Position numbers and translations under genes: made by a program. Under the pieces are notes generated by a model, which worked only from the letters and a program-made list of their open reading frames with translations, had not been told where the DNA came from and did not search any database. From contig CAJNOL010001169.1 of assembly GCA_905250125.1 (NCBI GenBank), forward strand, positions 9,584 to 73,583: 64,000 nt of DNA, given 5' to 3'. This document shows positions 47,736-60,506 of the stretch, in pieces. The stretch's first letter is position 1. Every line of letters starts with the position of its first letter. The DNA is from Rotaria sordida. Its lineage: Eukaryota > Rotifera > Eurotatoria > Philodinida > Philodinidae.

Positions 47736-48820
47736 TAAGAATGAATGGTAATTATTTGGTACCAGTGATTCATTTGCGAGAAGTATTTTAGTTGATTAAG
47801 TTATTGTTCGTCAGTGTGAATTTGTCAAATATATGATGTTTTTTTTTTCAAAAGATGTATTTGTGGTAGTTAATATAAGTAGCTTAGTATTTGCTCTTGA
47901 GAAAGAAATCCATGCATGTCAATAAAATTCATTTCATCCAAATTAATTCTTGGAATTACTTTTTTTTTAATTAGCTGAATTCATTGCTTTCTTTTTTCTG
48001 AGTTTAGGAAAAAACAACGCTGATGTCCTAGAAATTCTTAAGAAGCATTTCAAAATACTAGATTATCACAGAACAAAAAGGAACTAGATTAATTTACTAA
48101 AGGAAATAGAGTGCATATAGTGAATATAAAAAGAAAAGAAATTACCTCCCATATTTACACAAGTCTGTAACTAACAAAATTAATATCTCCATATTAACGG
48201 CTTAAACAATCAAATGATAGAATAATTAATTCACCGAAAAAGTGCTAATGAGATTGATTTAATAGCAGTGGACATTCTAGAATCGGACAAAAGTGAGGAT
48301 GAAGGTGTAGGTGTTTGTTCTTTTTAATTATTCTTGCCGTTCTCAAGCATAAATACCTTTATTTTCCATCGTTTATATAGTTATTGATAATTGTAAAAGA
48401 TGATCTTGATTAATTTCATCTTCAAACCGAGAATTTACATTCATTTATGAGATATAAAAACGAATTACATTAAAATCTCGTTGATGTAAATTATTTAAGT
48501 CATCTTCTGTTAGAGAATTTTGTGAAGTAAATAGGGTAGAATTTTATAAATAACATTAACACAATAAAATATATATTTATACGAGTATATTCATCAATAA
48601 AATGTTGAGTATTTGGATCTATTTGAGTACGAGATATTGTGCAACATAATAGTAGTATTTATATCGATTATTATAACTACAGAGAGGATTTATTCTCACA
48701 TCAAATCTTTTATTAGACCATAACTATGAAAAACTACACTATCGTTGCAAAATCAAATTAAAACAATTTTCTTTTTAAGATCAAGTCACATTTAGAAAAC
48801 TTTATTCATTAGGAAATCTG
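47736..48820. other. No complete gene seen
   Basis: A short G-only telomere-like tract lies at 48294-48318. A 28-codon open piece at about 48455-48545 (-), QNSLTEDDLNNLHQRDF, looks coding but is unassigned. Confidence 0.35.
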
Positions 48821-49511
48821 CTAAATACGAAATAAAAGTGTGAATATTGTTGCAATAGAAACGATCAAAGATAAAGAGCTTGAACGGTTTGTTGATAATA
48901 GAAAACATGGCTGATTGTGAATTATTGTAAACACAGGAATATGATCATTCAAGCGATCACATATATAGAGATTACCATTATTATCAAGTGTTAATTCGAC
49001 TGACTGATCGAATTTATTAAGTTTACTGTCAACATCTAAAAATAGAAATTCAAATAATTTTCTTTCCTCTATACAGCACTGAATTTCATACCGGATCCAC
49101 CAGCAATAGTATCATCCAAAGATGCGTTGTATAGTCAACGTTGAATTCGTTAATTCAATGAATCAGTCACATAAATAACATGAGTGTTATCATCGACCCA
49201 TATAGCAGTCGGTTTCGCCAAAGATTCAGCATCGCTGTCTTCATTTCCATTGCTGAGTCTAGTCACAGTAGTACTATTAGACGCATCGACTGATCATTTT
49301 TGAATTCGATTATTGCTATAATCAGCCATGTACACTGCACCATTGGTGCCATTGACATAAAGGCCTTCAGGAGAATATAGATTGTCGTTTGTCGATCTTG
49401 AGGAGTGTTCTCGGCCAGCCACGATCGTTGTAATGTTCATTTCCGGTCACCATTTGTACACACAGTGTTTAGCTGCCGACGGCATATAAACATTTTTCTC
49501 TTTGTCGACTC
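48821..49511 (-). pseudogene. NHL-repeat protein fragment with hydrophobic C-terminus
   Basis: On the minus strand NHL beta-propeller blades are clear: SPEGLYVNGTNGAVYMADYS then NNRIQK; KPTAIWVDDNTHVIYVTDSL then RIQR; and, after a 56-bp intron (49091-49036), LTLDNNGNLYICDRLNDHI then PVFTI. The C-terminal SLIVSIATIFTLLF is hydrophobic, as in GPI-anchored or membrane-tethered extracellular NHL proteins common in bdelloids. There are four in-frame stops: three at positions where NHL repeats carry Trp (TGG to TGA) and one at a probable Gln. The frame starts abruptly at RVDKEKNVYMPSA, right at the telomere-like tract at 49512, so the N-terminal part is missing. NHL propellers mediate protein or RNA contacts; this copy is dead. 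Confidence 0.8.
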
Positions 49512-49578
49512 TGAGGGTGTGGGTTAAGGGTTTGAATGAGGTCTCTATTCATCCACTCACAGCCACAACCACACCCTC
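49512..49578. repeat. Telomere-like G-then-C tract at a gene breakpoint
   Basis: GAGGGTGTGGGTTAAGGG, a spacer including TCTCT, then CCACTCACAGCCACAACCAC and ACCCTC. GAGGGTGTGG and CCACACCCTC at the outer ends are exact complements. It abuts the truncated NHL fragment. Confidence 0.8.
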
Positions 49579-50586
49579 GATATTGGATAGTAGCTGATAG
49601 ATATAACCATCGATATATTTATATACTTAATGAGGGAACACTTATTAAAACCGAGAATTATTCTTCAAAACCATTCAATATTGTTTCTTGAAGCAAACAT
49701 CAACTTATCATACGAACTATGCACACTCTCAATATCCATGAATGTGAATAAATCTCTTTTATCAATTATTAACAGATTAATTATAATAATCATCAAAATT
49801 TTTTCTGTTTTTTATTTAGTAAATCAGTATAAGATGATTTTGCGTAGCATAACATAAAAAAATAGTCTACAGCTGATTCATTGATACTATTTGTTCAAGT
49901 TTAATCTGAAGAAATTTCCTCCTATAAAATAAATTAATGTAAAATTGATCGAGAAGATTTAGAATTTTTTCAATATGCCAGTTCAATACACTAATATCAA
50001 CCTAAAATCGATATTATGGACCAGCAATCATCTTTGATTTAAAGTAATAAAAAAAAACTCTGTTTTTTTTAAATAAACAGCATTCTGCGTATTCCCATGT
50101 AAAAATTTTTGCTCATTTAACGAAATTTTGTGACGTGAAACTTCGTTAAGAATTTAACGATCTTTTTCTCATTAGGTTAGTAAATTTTTAATGATTCTTT
50201 ACGCGTGAAAACACTTTAAATACGAAAGTTGGTTAATATGTTATCCCTCAGAATTTTTCTTACATTCTTATTTACTGCAAGTATGATCAACTTCTTTCAA
50301 TAATAAATATCTTGCTTAGTTTCACTCGTCTGAAGAGAAAAGTCCAGCCAATCAATTACTAATAAGAATTTTCTTACAACAGAGTGAAGAAATAATGGAT
50401 TGCAATAGGAAGTGTTGTTGTTATCACGCTGTTTTCTGATGCTGCTTTCTAGTAAAATTATTGTAGAACAGAAAAAGGTAATCATAGACTATATTACCAG
50501 TTCACATTTACCTTTCTTCAATTAACAATTGAGATATACGATTTTGACATTAAGTATACAACGACATATGGCGTTTAGTCAAACTA
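49579..50586. other. No gene seen
   Basis: AT-rich sequence; only short frames without similarity. Confidence 0.45.
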
Positions 50587-50812
50587 TTGGATTGGAACAT
50601 AAGTTCTACAAGTTTTTTGATTTAGTAACACATTTATTTTATGACAAAGATATACAACATCAATCAGCAATATAACTATCATTATTTTCGACAACCTTCA
50701 TCCATCTGGCTGACGATTGTTCTACCTCACATTTGTACAAACTAGTCCGCTGCAATTCGAAAAAGCACTGAGATTGGAATTGAGCGCATCGAAGTCTTCA
50801 TAGTGTTTTCCG
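50587..50812 (-). mobile_element. 5'-truncated mariner relic
   Basis: The end of a mariner transposon. TA (50585-50586) is followed by TTGGATTGGAACATAAGTTC, a typical mariner terminal repeat. On the minus strand is the transposase C-terminus: GKHYEDFDALNSNLSA, one frameshift, then FFELQRTSLYK and SARWMKVVENNDSYIAD with a stop at 50660. The RWxKVVENNGxYI ending is diagnostic of mariner. Everything upstream of GKHYEDF is missing, cut at a TGTGG-rich tract. It is inactive. Confidence 0.8.
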
Positions 50813-50815
50813 CAC

Positions 50816-50838
50816 TGAGTGTGGATGTGATTGTGGTA
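50816..50838. repeat. Short TGTGG-like tract at mariner breakpoint
   Basis: GAGTGTGGATGTGATTGTGG directly abuts the truncated mariner. Only a G-rich arm is visible. Between here and 51203 no gene was seen. Confidence 0.55.
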
Positions 50839-51203
50839 ACTTAGAAACATGTTTAGATTTTAGCAAGAAATATGCATTTGTCGTGTCGAAATTAAATTGT
50901 TCATCAAAGTTATATTATAACTTCGACGGCAAACTCGTCGAAATTTCTAAATTTGACACATGATTATGTCGAAATTATTTCAGATAAACTGAATACCAAA
51001 AAACTATCTAATAGTTAGTGATACCAAAATTAAAATGTATATTCATAATTAATTGTGCATTTTAATGATGTACGTGTTATTTTTTAAGAATAAAAAATAA
51101 ATAATTTAAAGATTATTCATAAAAAATAAACATTTCATTTTATTAAGGCTATATATTATTGTAATTCAACTCAGATCACATTAAGTTCTTTATTTGACGA
51201 AAA

Positions 51204-51347
51204 AGGGTGCGGATAGGATGTCAGTGTGGGTGTGGGTGGGAGATATGGATATTTGTGGAGAGAAGACTGACATCCACATTCACACCCTGCACCCCCATCC
51301 CCACCCACCCACATCCAACACCCACCCGCACCCACACCCACACCCTC
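51204..51347. repeat. Telomere-like G-then-C tract, the most canonical copy
   Basis: The G-rich arm includes GTGTGGGTGTGGGTGGG. The spacer is GGAGAGAAGA. The long C-rich arm ends CACCCACACCCACACCCTC, close to perfect (CCCACA)n. Open frames across it are artefacts of the repeat. Confidence 0.88.
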
Positions 51348-51348
51348 G

Positions 51349-51512
51349 TTAAAAAAAGAGAATGTGATGATCTTACAAGGCAACGGGATGAATTCAAATT
51401 GGAATTAGACTCATTAAGACAACATTCGACTATGGTAGAAAGAGACCTCATCGATGCAAAACAGATAATCTCTGTTGGTCAAAAGAATTTAAATAATTAT
51501 CTTAAGAAAGAA
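51349..51512 (+). pseudogene. Coiled-coil protein gene fragment
   Basis: An open run of about 55 codons after the telomere-like tract encodes KKRECDDLTRQRDEFKLELD and the heptad-like continuation SLRQHSTMVERDLIDAKQII, ending NNYLKKER at the border of the foldback element. Codon use and charge pattern look like genuine coiled-coil coding sequence. It has no start, no splice sites and no continuation on the other side of either repeat, so it is a fragment of a gene whose identity I cannot give. Confidence 0.45.
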
Positions 51513-54365
51513 CGTAGGATATCTTAGGTCAGGATTCGAGTATTTCCTGAAAGGATTCGTCCCAGAAAACTTTTCAAAATAGTCTAGCAACTTTCCAAGT
51601 AGAACTCGACGAGCTCTATCCAACCACATAATTCATTTTTCTCTAGCCCCCCTCAAACCACGAAAATCCCCAAATATCATCAAAAAAACGTGTAAAATGC
51701 AGACAATTCTGGAAAAACTTGTCGCGATTCGCCCAGGAATGCTTTCCAACTTAATCATTGAGTTTCCAGGTAGATCTTGATGAGCTCTATCGAATGCACA
51801 TCTTTTGTGCCGCATTCCATACACCTCTCGCCCTCAAAACCTTCGATCCGCACCAGAAACCAGGTTTTTCAAATATTACTTGTCACGATTCGCCCAGACG
51901 TACTTTTCAGCGAAATGATTCAACTTTCCAAGTAGATCTCGACGGGCTCTATCGAACTGAGACCCTTAGAACTTGATTCAATCCTTTCCTTCTGAGAAAA
52001 ACGCGTGATCCGGGGCCCAATTGTTCAGTTTTTCAAGAAAACCCGAATCGATTTGTCCAGAAGTGCTTTCCAACTGAGACATATGGCTTTCCAAATAGAT
52101 CTCAACGAGATCTATCGGATGGACACCCTTAGAACCTGATTCAACCCTTTCCTTCTGAGAAAAACGCATGATCCGGGGCCCAATTGTTCAGTTTTTAATG
52201 AAAGCCGTAAGGATTCACTGAGAAATACATTCCAACTGGGACATATGATCTTCGAAACAGATCTAAACGAGATGTATCGAATGGACAGCTTTTGAGTACA
52301 ATCAGATGCTCCTGAGGAAAGTAAATCAGCAAAAACTAGCCGAAATCCTAGGTTGTTCCGTAAAACTTGTCAGGATTCGCCTAGCAGGACTTTCTAACGT
52401 TCTCGTAGAACTTCTAAATTAGAGCCCGACGCATTCTATCGATTGGACAGTTTCCGAGCTCAATTTGATGCCTCTGTCTTTTGAAAACCTGTTATTTCCT
52501 GTGAGAAATTAGCTTTTTCGTGGCAGAACCTGTCACGATTCACTCCATCCTTGATACAAACTACACGATTGATGGTTCGAGCGAGAACTCGCAGAATTCA
52601 ATCGAATGGATACCTGGGTGAATGTCCTAAGGGTTGATGGCGTACGTAGTTGCCTCCCAACCATATGTTTTATGCCTCGCAAAATATACAATCAATAGAA
52701 TGAGCACATGCCGGCCACTCAACAGCTGTAATAGAATGGATTGAAGAGTTTTAATTCGAGGAGAACTATGGAACGAGAGGAGAAAGAATTTATCGTGGAC
52801 GATATCAAGAGAAGGAAAAGAAAATTAATTTATCATGCGGGATAAGACAACGAGAAGAAAAAAAACTCACCGCGCAGCATCTTATTTCGAAACGAAGAAA
52901 AAGTTTCAATGGATGATTTCTGTAACCGGATTCCATGCTTATCTATTTTTGCTCTGCATGAATTAGGAGGAAACAAAAGAAACTACGTGAATCTGGAAGC
53001 ATCCGTGCCAATTTCATGAAGTATCTTGATTCACTATGCAAAAAGTAGCATTTTGCTTTCGGGGAGGGTGGCGGGTACCCGAATCGGATGAACAAGCTGT
53101 CTGTTTGAAAGAGATTGCTGATATTTCTCTGTACAGTTTTGTCACCCGCTGTAAGAGTGATTCTCAGCTAAGCACACCGGCTTCAATGTGAAAAAGTTAC
53201 TAAGTAGGCGGAAATTACTGAATCACGGTGGCACCCGATACACGAATCAGATCAGAGAAGAGTCTCTTACATAGAGCTTGTCGAGTTCTATCAGCAAAAA
53301 ACCAACCATGTAGTTGGAACCAATGGTTGACTGGATTGCGACAGGCTCTTTCCACGAAAAACGGAATTTGTGACTTTGAATCGGGCGTTTCCAACAGCCA
53401 ACCCTATTGAAGTCGGCTAAAAAGGTACTCCATCGGTAGAGCTGATCACGATCTACTTCAAAACTTTCATCTAGTTGTTGGAAAGTGCTTTCAAACGAAT
53501 CCTGTAAGGTTTTACAGAAAAGCCTAGGATACTCCGAGTTTTTTGCAGATTTTCTTGACTCAGCATCATCTGATTCTGCTTAAAAGGTATCCAATTGGTA
53601 GAGCGGGTCAGATTCCATTGGGAAAGTAATGTATTAGAATTGCAGATAACTCTAGGGCGATTCGCTACGGCATTTATTGAAAAGCAGAACGAGTGGATCT
53701 CGGATCAGACGTTTTTCTCAGAAGGAAAGCATTGAATCAAGCTCTAAGGATCTCTATTCGATATATCTCGTTTAGATCCAGTCGGGAAGTTATATGTTGG
53801 ACTTGGAAAGTACTCCTGGGCGAGTCTCTTTAGGTTTTAGGCGAAATCTACGGATCGAACCTGTAATTGACCATTTCTAAAGGGAAGGGTTTATCAAATT
53901 GATCTCCAAAGGTGTCCATTCGATAGAGCTCGTCGAGTTCTACTTGGAAAGTTGAATCATTTCGCTGGAAAGTGCGTCTGAGCGAATCGCGACAAGTATT
54001 ATTTGAAAAACCTGGTTTCTGGTGCAGATTGAAGGTTTTGAGGGCGAGAGGTGTGTGGAATGCGGCACAAAAGATGTGCATTCGATAGAGCTCGTCAAGA
54101 TCTACCTGGAAACTCAATGATTAAGTTGGAAACCATTCCTGGACAAATCGCGATAAGTTTTTCCAGAATTGCCTGCATTTTACACGTTTTTTTGATGATA
54201 TTTAGGGATTTTCGCGGTTTGAGGGGGGAGGCTAGAGAAAAATGAATTATGTGGTTGGATAGAGCTTGTCGAGTTCTACTTGGAAAGTTGTTAGACTATT
54301 TTGAAAAATTTTCTGGAGCGAATCTTTTCAAGAAATACTCGAATCCTGACCTAAGATATCCTACG
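51513..54365. mobile_element. Large foldback element of ~163-bp repeats
   Basis: The ends CGTAGGATATCTTAGG (51513) and CCTAAGATATCCTACG (54365) are exact complements. Each arm is about 1.1 kb (51513-52620 and 53230-54365) and contains about seven diverged tandem copies of a ~163-bp unit marked by GATCTCGACGAGCTCTATCG. Copies sit near 51609, 51773, 51935, 52100, 52262, 52427 and 52594, with mirrored copies near 53275-54260. Outer units match across arms at about 90%; inner units less. The central ~600 bp is unique, without a recognisable gene. Open frames within the arms (for example 51758-51976 and 54117-53848) translate the repeat and mirror each other. No target duplication was evident. The structure resembles FB/Galileo-type foldback elements of insects, but no family assignment is possible. 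Confidence 0.82.
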
Positions 54366-57300
54366 TTTTTGCTTTGATTTCTTGCTGAGAAAAATGATTT
54401 TGTTTTTTTCAATATCAGTGACAAAAGAATAAAAGTTGCTTTCATGTTTAGATATGAAACTGAGCCAAAAAAAAGCGTAGATTTCGTTATAAAATATTTT
54501 TTATCGAAATGCTGCCTGAGAAGAATCACAAAAGAAATGAATCAAAAAGAGTCAATGATAGAGTAGAGATTAAATTTTGATAAACGATAATTTCTTATGT
54601 TAATTCTGGATATCATATTTCTTTTCCTCGTTTTTCAATTATTGATAGTCAAAATCTCTAAATACAAGGAACGTTTTTTTATTGTTTCGTCAGTCTTATT
54701 GAAAAAATTATTTTTCTCAATATGGAATCAAAACATAATTACACAATATTTTAACAATCTTAATAAATTATTTTTTTCTAGTCAATTATATGTTGTGAAA
54801 TGATAAAAGAAACTATTTATTAAATTGGAGAAAATGAAAATAACTATTATATTCACAGCTATATGAAACATTAACAGATTTTTTAATGAAATCTCAAATT
54901 TGGGATTTTTTTTTGAGAAACTTACTTTTAAAAATTAGAGAGGCATTTTTTCTAGGTAATTCCATGTGTTCTATTCAATTACACATAAAAAAACGAAAAG
55001 AATGGTGGAGAAATTTTGCATTTTTTGCAGCTTACAAAAAAAAATATGTTGAAAGATTTGTCTCTTTCACGTAAAATTTTTTTTGATGATTGACTCACTC
55101 AAATTGAAATCATTATTTGAAGATGACAGTTCAATAAAATTACTGCAATGGCCATAATACTTATGAATAGTGTCCTGCATGACTAACATGTTTTTGGTTA
55201 CAATCACGAAAAACAAATCGTGTTTAAACATCTTTAGAAAAAAATTCTTTACGGTATAACAGTACTATCTATATAGTATATTTCATTGAACGCAATCAAT
55301 ACGAACAGAATGAAATAGTCGAAGGTGCTTTTTTTCAGTATCTTGTGGTGTTTCTATTAGTAATTGTACATCATAAAAGCGATATGCACATAATATCTGC
55401 TGCTCCCGAAATACAAACTACTGTACAATTTCTCCAAAAAAACAGAGTTTACTACGTACACTTTGTAAGAGAAATTACTTCTTTCCTTCTAATATGTTGA
55501 AAATTACTTTGAATTTCAAAAAACATGTTTTAAATATAGTGTAGAACACGATCTATCAGTTAAAAATTGTATCTATGTTTATTGAAATGATATTAACATT
55601 GTTCTAGTTTTTATTTCTTTACAATTCATGCAACTTCGTTTTTTTTTTTTTTACTTTGTCCATATAAACAATGTGTAAATATATACATCTTGTATTAGAC
55701 TTCCAATAGAAAAATTGGTCACAATCACGCAGTCCACTACTCATCAAATTATTTGAAAGATTTGAGTAACAATGAAACTTCTATCTAATATTTTTGAAAA
55801 ATATTATTTATTTTATATTCAATAAAAAAATTTCTAATGTGTAATATTTTACTCGGCAGTCTTTAATCAATCACAACAACGATTGTTGAGAAAATTTTCG
55901 AATAACATTCGAAACAATATAATTCGGATAGAGTAGAAAGAAAACAATTATTACTTTTCATGTTGCCTTCAATGAATCATTTGTTGATGGTAGTGTTGAA
56001 ATCAGAGATAAGAAGAAAAAGAATAGCAAATATAATAATAAATGTTTTCAATAATATAATACGAAAATGACAATTTGGAGATTATGTCGAACAATAAAGG
56101 TTAATTGACAAATACATTAGAGGAACATAACCAACTATTAATTGACAGATCCAAGCTAATCTGTTCAAATCATCGAGATAAGTATATGTTTATTGAGATA
56201 ATAATATAAATCACACCATATCATTCTTGTTATATTGGAAATAATGATCTTGAATGAAATAAAATCAATAAGATTGATTATATTTTAGTGGTGAAATCTG
56301 AAATCGATTCATGTCAAAGATCATTTCTTCATTGTGACTCATGATGATATTCAGAGAATTGTTGTGAGAGCATTAAGATAAGAAGGTGAGTGTGAAGACT
56401 ATTTCCATATAAGATAAACTAAAAAATACTTCTAGGATATTCTGTTAACTTTCAGAAGACCAGTTTTCTAATAATTGAAACTGATTGAAGATCGATAAAA
56501 AAAACTCGACTCAAATCTATAAGTTCTGTAATATAGAGAATGATAATGTAAATATTTTATATTTTAGCTTCATCAGAGATTGCAATGACAAGTTGTATTT
56601 TGAAGAATTTTGCCAATCACAGATGGTGAATATATGGATGCGAAGATCAGAAACTTTTCTTTATATCCACACAACAACCGTACAGAATGGTAGTTTTTCA
56701 GATTAGTCAATTCTTGATAAATTTTCAAAAAGTAATTATTGATAATGTAAATATTTTTTGGAGACTATATACTAGCAGAATTGAAAATGAAAAATCTCTC
56801 AGTATTTATAGTATATACTTCGACTGTCATTCATTCATTGTTTTCTTGAATTTTAAATTTTGTGCCTTCAAAAACACGTGATTATATTGTAACAATTTGT
56901 TTTCTTCTGTCTCCTTATTATAACTGTGCACGCCTCTCATTCATGGAAAGAATACGAGTTGTTATTATAGATACTATTGCGTTCGAATGACGATGATGCA
57001 TTTGTTTCGTTCGTTATCGTTGTTCTTTGACGCAGACTCGCATTTGTTTGCACAAACACACTTAAAAATGAATGATAAAAATAATCTTTCATTTAGTAGC
57101 AAACAAAACACATTCGCATACATAACAACTTACCAAGCAACAAAAAAAACGTCTATCAACAAAGAAAAAAAAGAAGCAATTTCTATTTAACTAAGAAGAC
57201 GAACAATTTTTTTCTTGCAATTTTTCTTTCTTTTTTACAATATTATTGAAGTTTTTTAGACGAACTAACTAACAAATGAAAATTTGCATTCATTTTCATT

Positions 57301-59968
57301 TATTGTATGATCATCGATTGATAAGCAGTATATGATTAATAATTATGTATTTGTAAGATGAACGAAATAGCAAATAAAGACAAGAAAGAAAGAAAGAAAG
57401 AAATACGGCAGAAAATGGTAGTCTTTTTTCTTTTTACTTTTGATGAGATTTTTATTAACTGAATGCAATGCACATATAAAATATTTAATGCAGTCGGAGA
57501 CAACTAAAAGGAAAAAAGACAGCAACAATATTTTTAAATTTCATTTATGATTAAAATTTTCATTTCTTTTTCTTTCCAACGAACAACGATCGATAATGCA
57601 ACCACTTTGAAATTAAAAAAAAAGAACGAACGATCGAGATAAGATGTCGTTAATGTATATTTATAGCAACCAGCCAAGAAACAACCAAAATATATTTAGA
57701 GCGTGTGAGTATAGGATATGGATAAAGAGAAAACTCACACCCATATCTCTAGATGCAAATCAAAATTATATTCATTTTTATTTGTTCAGTATATTAATTT
57801 TATTTTTTTTAAATAATTATCAATCATTCATCAATAGGAAAATTGACTGTTGCATGCCATTTGACTTCGTACGTAGTATGATTATGAGAAGATAACAGCT
57901 AGACTAAGACAAGCTTAAACAAATACGTATTGATGATCTAACAGTAATGGAAAGTTATAGGACATTTTAACACTGACATGACCATGATCATCTTTTGAAC
58001 TAGTCATAGTTATACGAGTGCTGTTAAGTATTCGCATTAATTTTCATTTGTTCTATCTTAGCCAAAAAAAACAAAGAAACAACTATTTATAATTGAGTAA
58101 CATTATTGATCAACTGCATTGAGTGTCTTAAATTCAGCGATCTAAAACATATCACTTGAATCAATGTTACAAATGTATAGTATTTGAATGAATTTTGCTG
58201 AGATTTAATCATACTCTTTGTAGATAATTGATTCACATTAAAACGGTTAAGATTATTTGACTGATATTTTATTAACATATTCTACTAAGTGTTCGTGTGA
58301 GAGTTCAACGAAAATGAACATATATCTTTTTCAACATAGTCAATTTTCAAATAGATATGGTAAACTACTAGTTTTCTCAAACAAATATTGAAGTCAAAAC
58401 TTTCTATGAAGATTTTTCGTGCTTCGATCGATGCTTAGACATATCTATAAAATGAGATGGAATGGTGTCTAATATTTGAATGTATTTCATCATCAATTAT
58501 GAAAACGACTATTGTTTTTTCTTTGCATCGTTGATTGAATAAAAAGTAAACATGTCAATTGAGTTTGAATTCGAAGATATTCGGTTGAATAACGAAGGAA
58601 GAACTACTATTGAGATTCGGTCGAACTATTGAATTTCCAATATCTTTAATTTGTCAGAGGCTTCTGTAGAACTTCGAACTGACAGAAAAAATTTTCTTTT
58701 GCATTAAGTCTTAAGATCTTATATATAGTGGTAGCTTTCCTCTGACTAATCGGCATATTATGAATTCAATAGTTTCAATAAATTTCAATAGTAACTCAAA
58801 TCCATTTAAGACTTTCACCACTAGATACTACGCAGCATTTACAGGCGATTTTTTATTGATTCATCTGATCATGAAGACAGTTAAGAAATATTCTGAAAAT
58901 TGGACACCTTATATTGATTCTTATATACGTGATAATGAAAGTGATCATGATGTTGTGATCGATCATTAACAAAAGTAATTCTTGTTGATAGGAAAAAAAA
59001 AACTTCTTGAATATAAACCATATCATCGTGTTGACTTTTATTTTTATAAATGAAAATCATTGCATTCAACAAAAAACAAATATGTTTACTTTTTAATTTA
59101 TGTGAATAATAATGTTTCCTATATTGTTTTAAACTATTAGATAATTTATATTGATTCATTCAATAATCTTTGACTTACAATATATCAATCGAACAATCAT
59201 AATGATCTAACAAAACCACCATATTATGTTTATGTACAATATCGAATTATTAATACATAAAAACTAGTATATGTTTATATTTTCTCATTTCAGTCATGTG
59301 TCTGTGTATGTTTTTTGAATTCTACTTCCAATCATTGTATATCTGATAGGCACATGTTTTGATTGTTTTCTTGTTGTACTGTTATAACGTTTAGTTGTAT
59401 GTGGTAAATTCTATTAAACTACAATACACATAACAAGAACAAACATTTTTGAATTCTATAAATATTTTATTATATATAATATTAGAAATAATGAAAAAAA
59501 ATCATGTTTCTATTCATATCTCTTCACATAAATAAAATACATTCGTTATTAGTGAAAATCTATTAGCATTATATCTATAGGATATCACACCTACACGTGG
59601 TATTATTTCATTGCTCATTCTTACTACCTACTTACAATGACGATGTTGGAAAAAACCTTGACAACAATGCAAACAACTTTGATTCATTTTATTATGAGTT
59701 TATTTTCGTTTGTTCTTCTTCTTCGGCTTGTTGAGATGACGATGCAAACTATAAAAGAAAACGAAACCTAATGACTTGAGCATAACAACCAATTCAAGAG
59801 GGAAAAAGAGAACAATCTTTATCGAACAACTACAGAGACTTCTGTGATATCTTCAAAAAAGAAATATTCATGTGTTATAAATCGTTGAATTTTTTATTTT
59901 CATTCCATACACTATTTTTGAGAAAATTCATGAAAATAATTGTTTTAAACATTCGTACACTAACTAGT
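54366..59968. other. Long AT-rich stretch with weak coding hints only
   Basis: A frame at about 54853-55074 (+) follows an acceptor-like TTCACAG and reads LYETLTDFLMKSQIWDFFLR, possibly one exon of an unknown gene. A 69-codon frame at 58760-58969 (+) follows a TATATATAG-like box at about 58720 but resembles nothing known. An (AAAG)n microsatellite lies at about 57382-57401. A small telomere-like pair sits at 57699-57749. Otherwise empty. Confidence 0.35.
57699..57749. repeat. Telomere-like G-then-C tract (degenerate)
   Basis: GAGCGTGTGAGTATAGGATATGG (first 20 bases are the G-rich arm), spacer AAAGAGAAAA, then CTCACACCCATATC. The arms are near-complementary. Confidence 0.55.
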
Positions 59969-60195
59969 AAGGGTATGGGTGTAGGTGGGATAGGAATGTG
60001 GGTGTGAGTGGATGTGGACTGTGGATCAGTGTGAAGTAGGTTTGGGGTTTGTGTAAGGTCTAGATATAGGTGTAGATGTGAGAGTTGGGTGTAGATTTGA
60101 TGTGGCGATGAGTGTTTATGTGAGTGTAGATGGAGAGAAGATCCACATCTACACAGACATACGCACTCCATCTTCATGTCGAGCTCACACCCACT
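59969..60195. repeat. Long telomere-like G-then-C tract, copy 1 of an inverted duplication
   Basis: About 165 bp of TGTGGG/TGTAGG variants, then GGAGAGAAGA, then a short C-rich arm. The segment 59995-60225 is an inverted copy of 60575-60800 at roughly 80% identity, including non-telomeric words such as GGTCTAGATATAGGTGT. Minus-strand open frame 60177-59875 is an artefact. Confidence 0.8.
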
Positions 60196-60506
60196 GCTAA
60201 ACTCGTACTTACACTGAGAACAAATGGTACATTACCGAACCTAAAAGGTTTTCGCGCAAAATGCGCAATCTTTAAAGATTTCGATTTTTGAAAACAATTC
60301 TAAACCTGTTTAGATTTCGTACCAAATCATACTAGACCTTTACAAAAAGACTTCTTGATCGATGAAAACCATTTTGAAGCTGTCAAAGGTCTTTGCGAAA
60401 CCTTTTCGAGGGTTTAGACTTCGTTTCAAAATGATTCGGTAACACACTTTGTTTTTCAGTGCATACCCAGCGCATACCGACACTTATATCCTATGATACT
60501 GGATCT

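Noticed and set aside
48821-49511. Reassignment of TGA to tryptophan, suggested by three Trp-to-TGA positions in the NHL relic
   Set aside because: A TAA stop is also present in the same frame and other genes here (for example the SDR gene) end in TGA.
51221-51451. Gly/Val- and His/Pro-rich frames over 51171-51451
   Set aside because: Repeat translation of the canonical telomere-like tract; only the coiled-coil part after 51349 looks coding.
51758-54245. Matching frames on both strands in the foldback arms that look like a conserved protein
   Set aside because: The match is explained by the inverted repeat; the same frame shows stops in other repeat units and no family resemblance.
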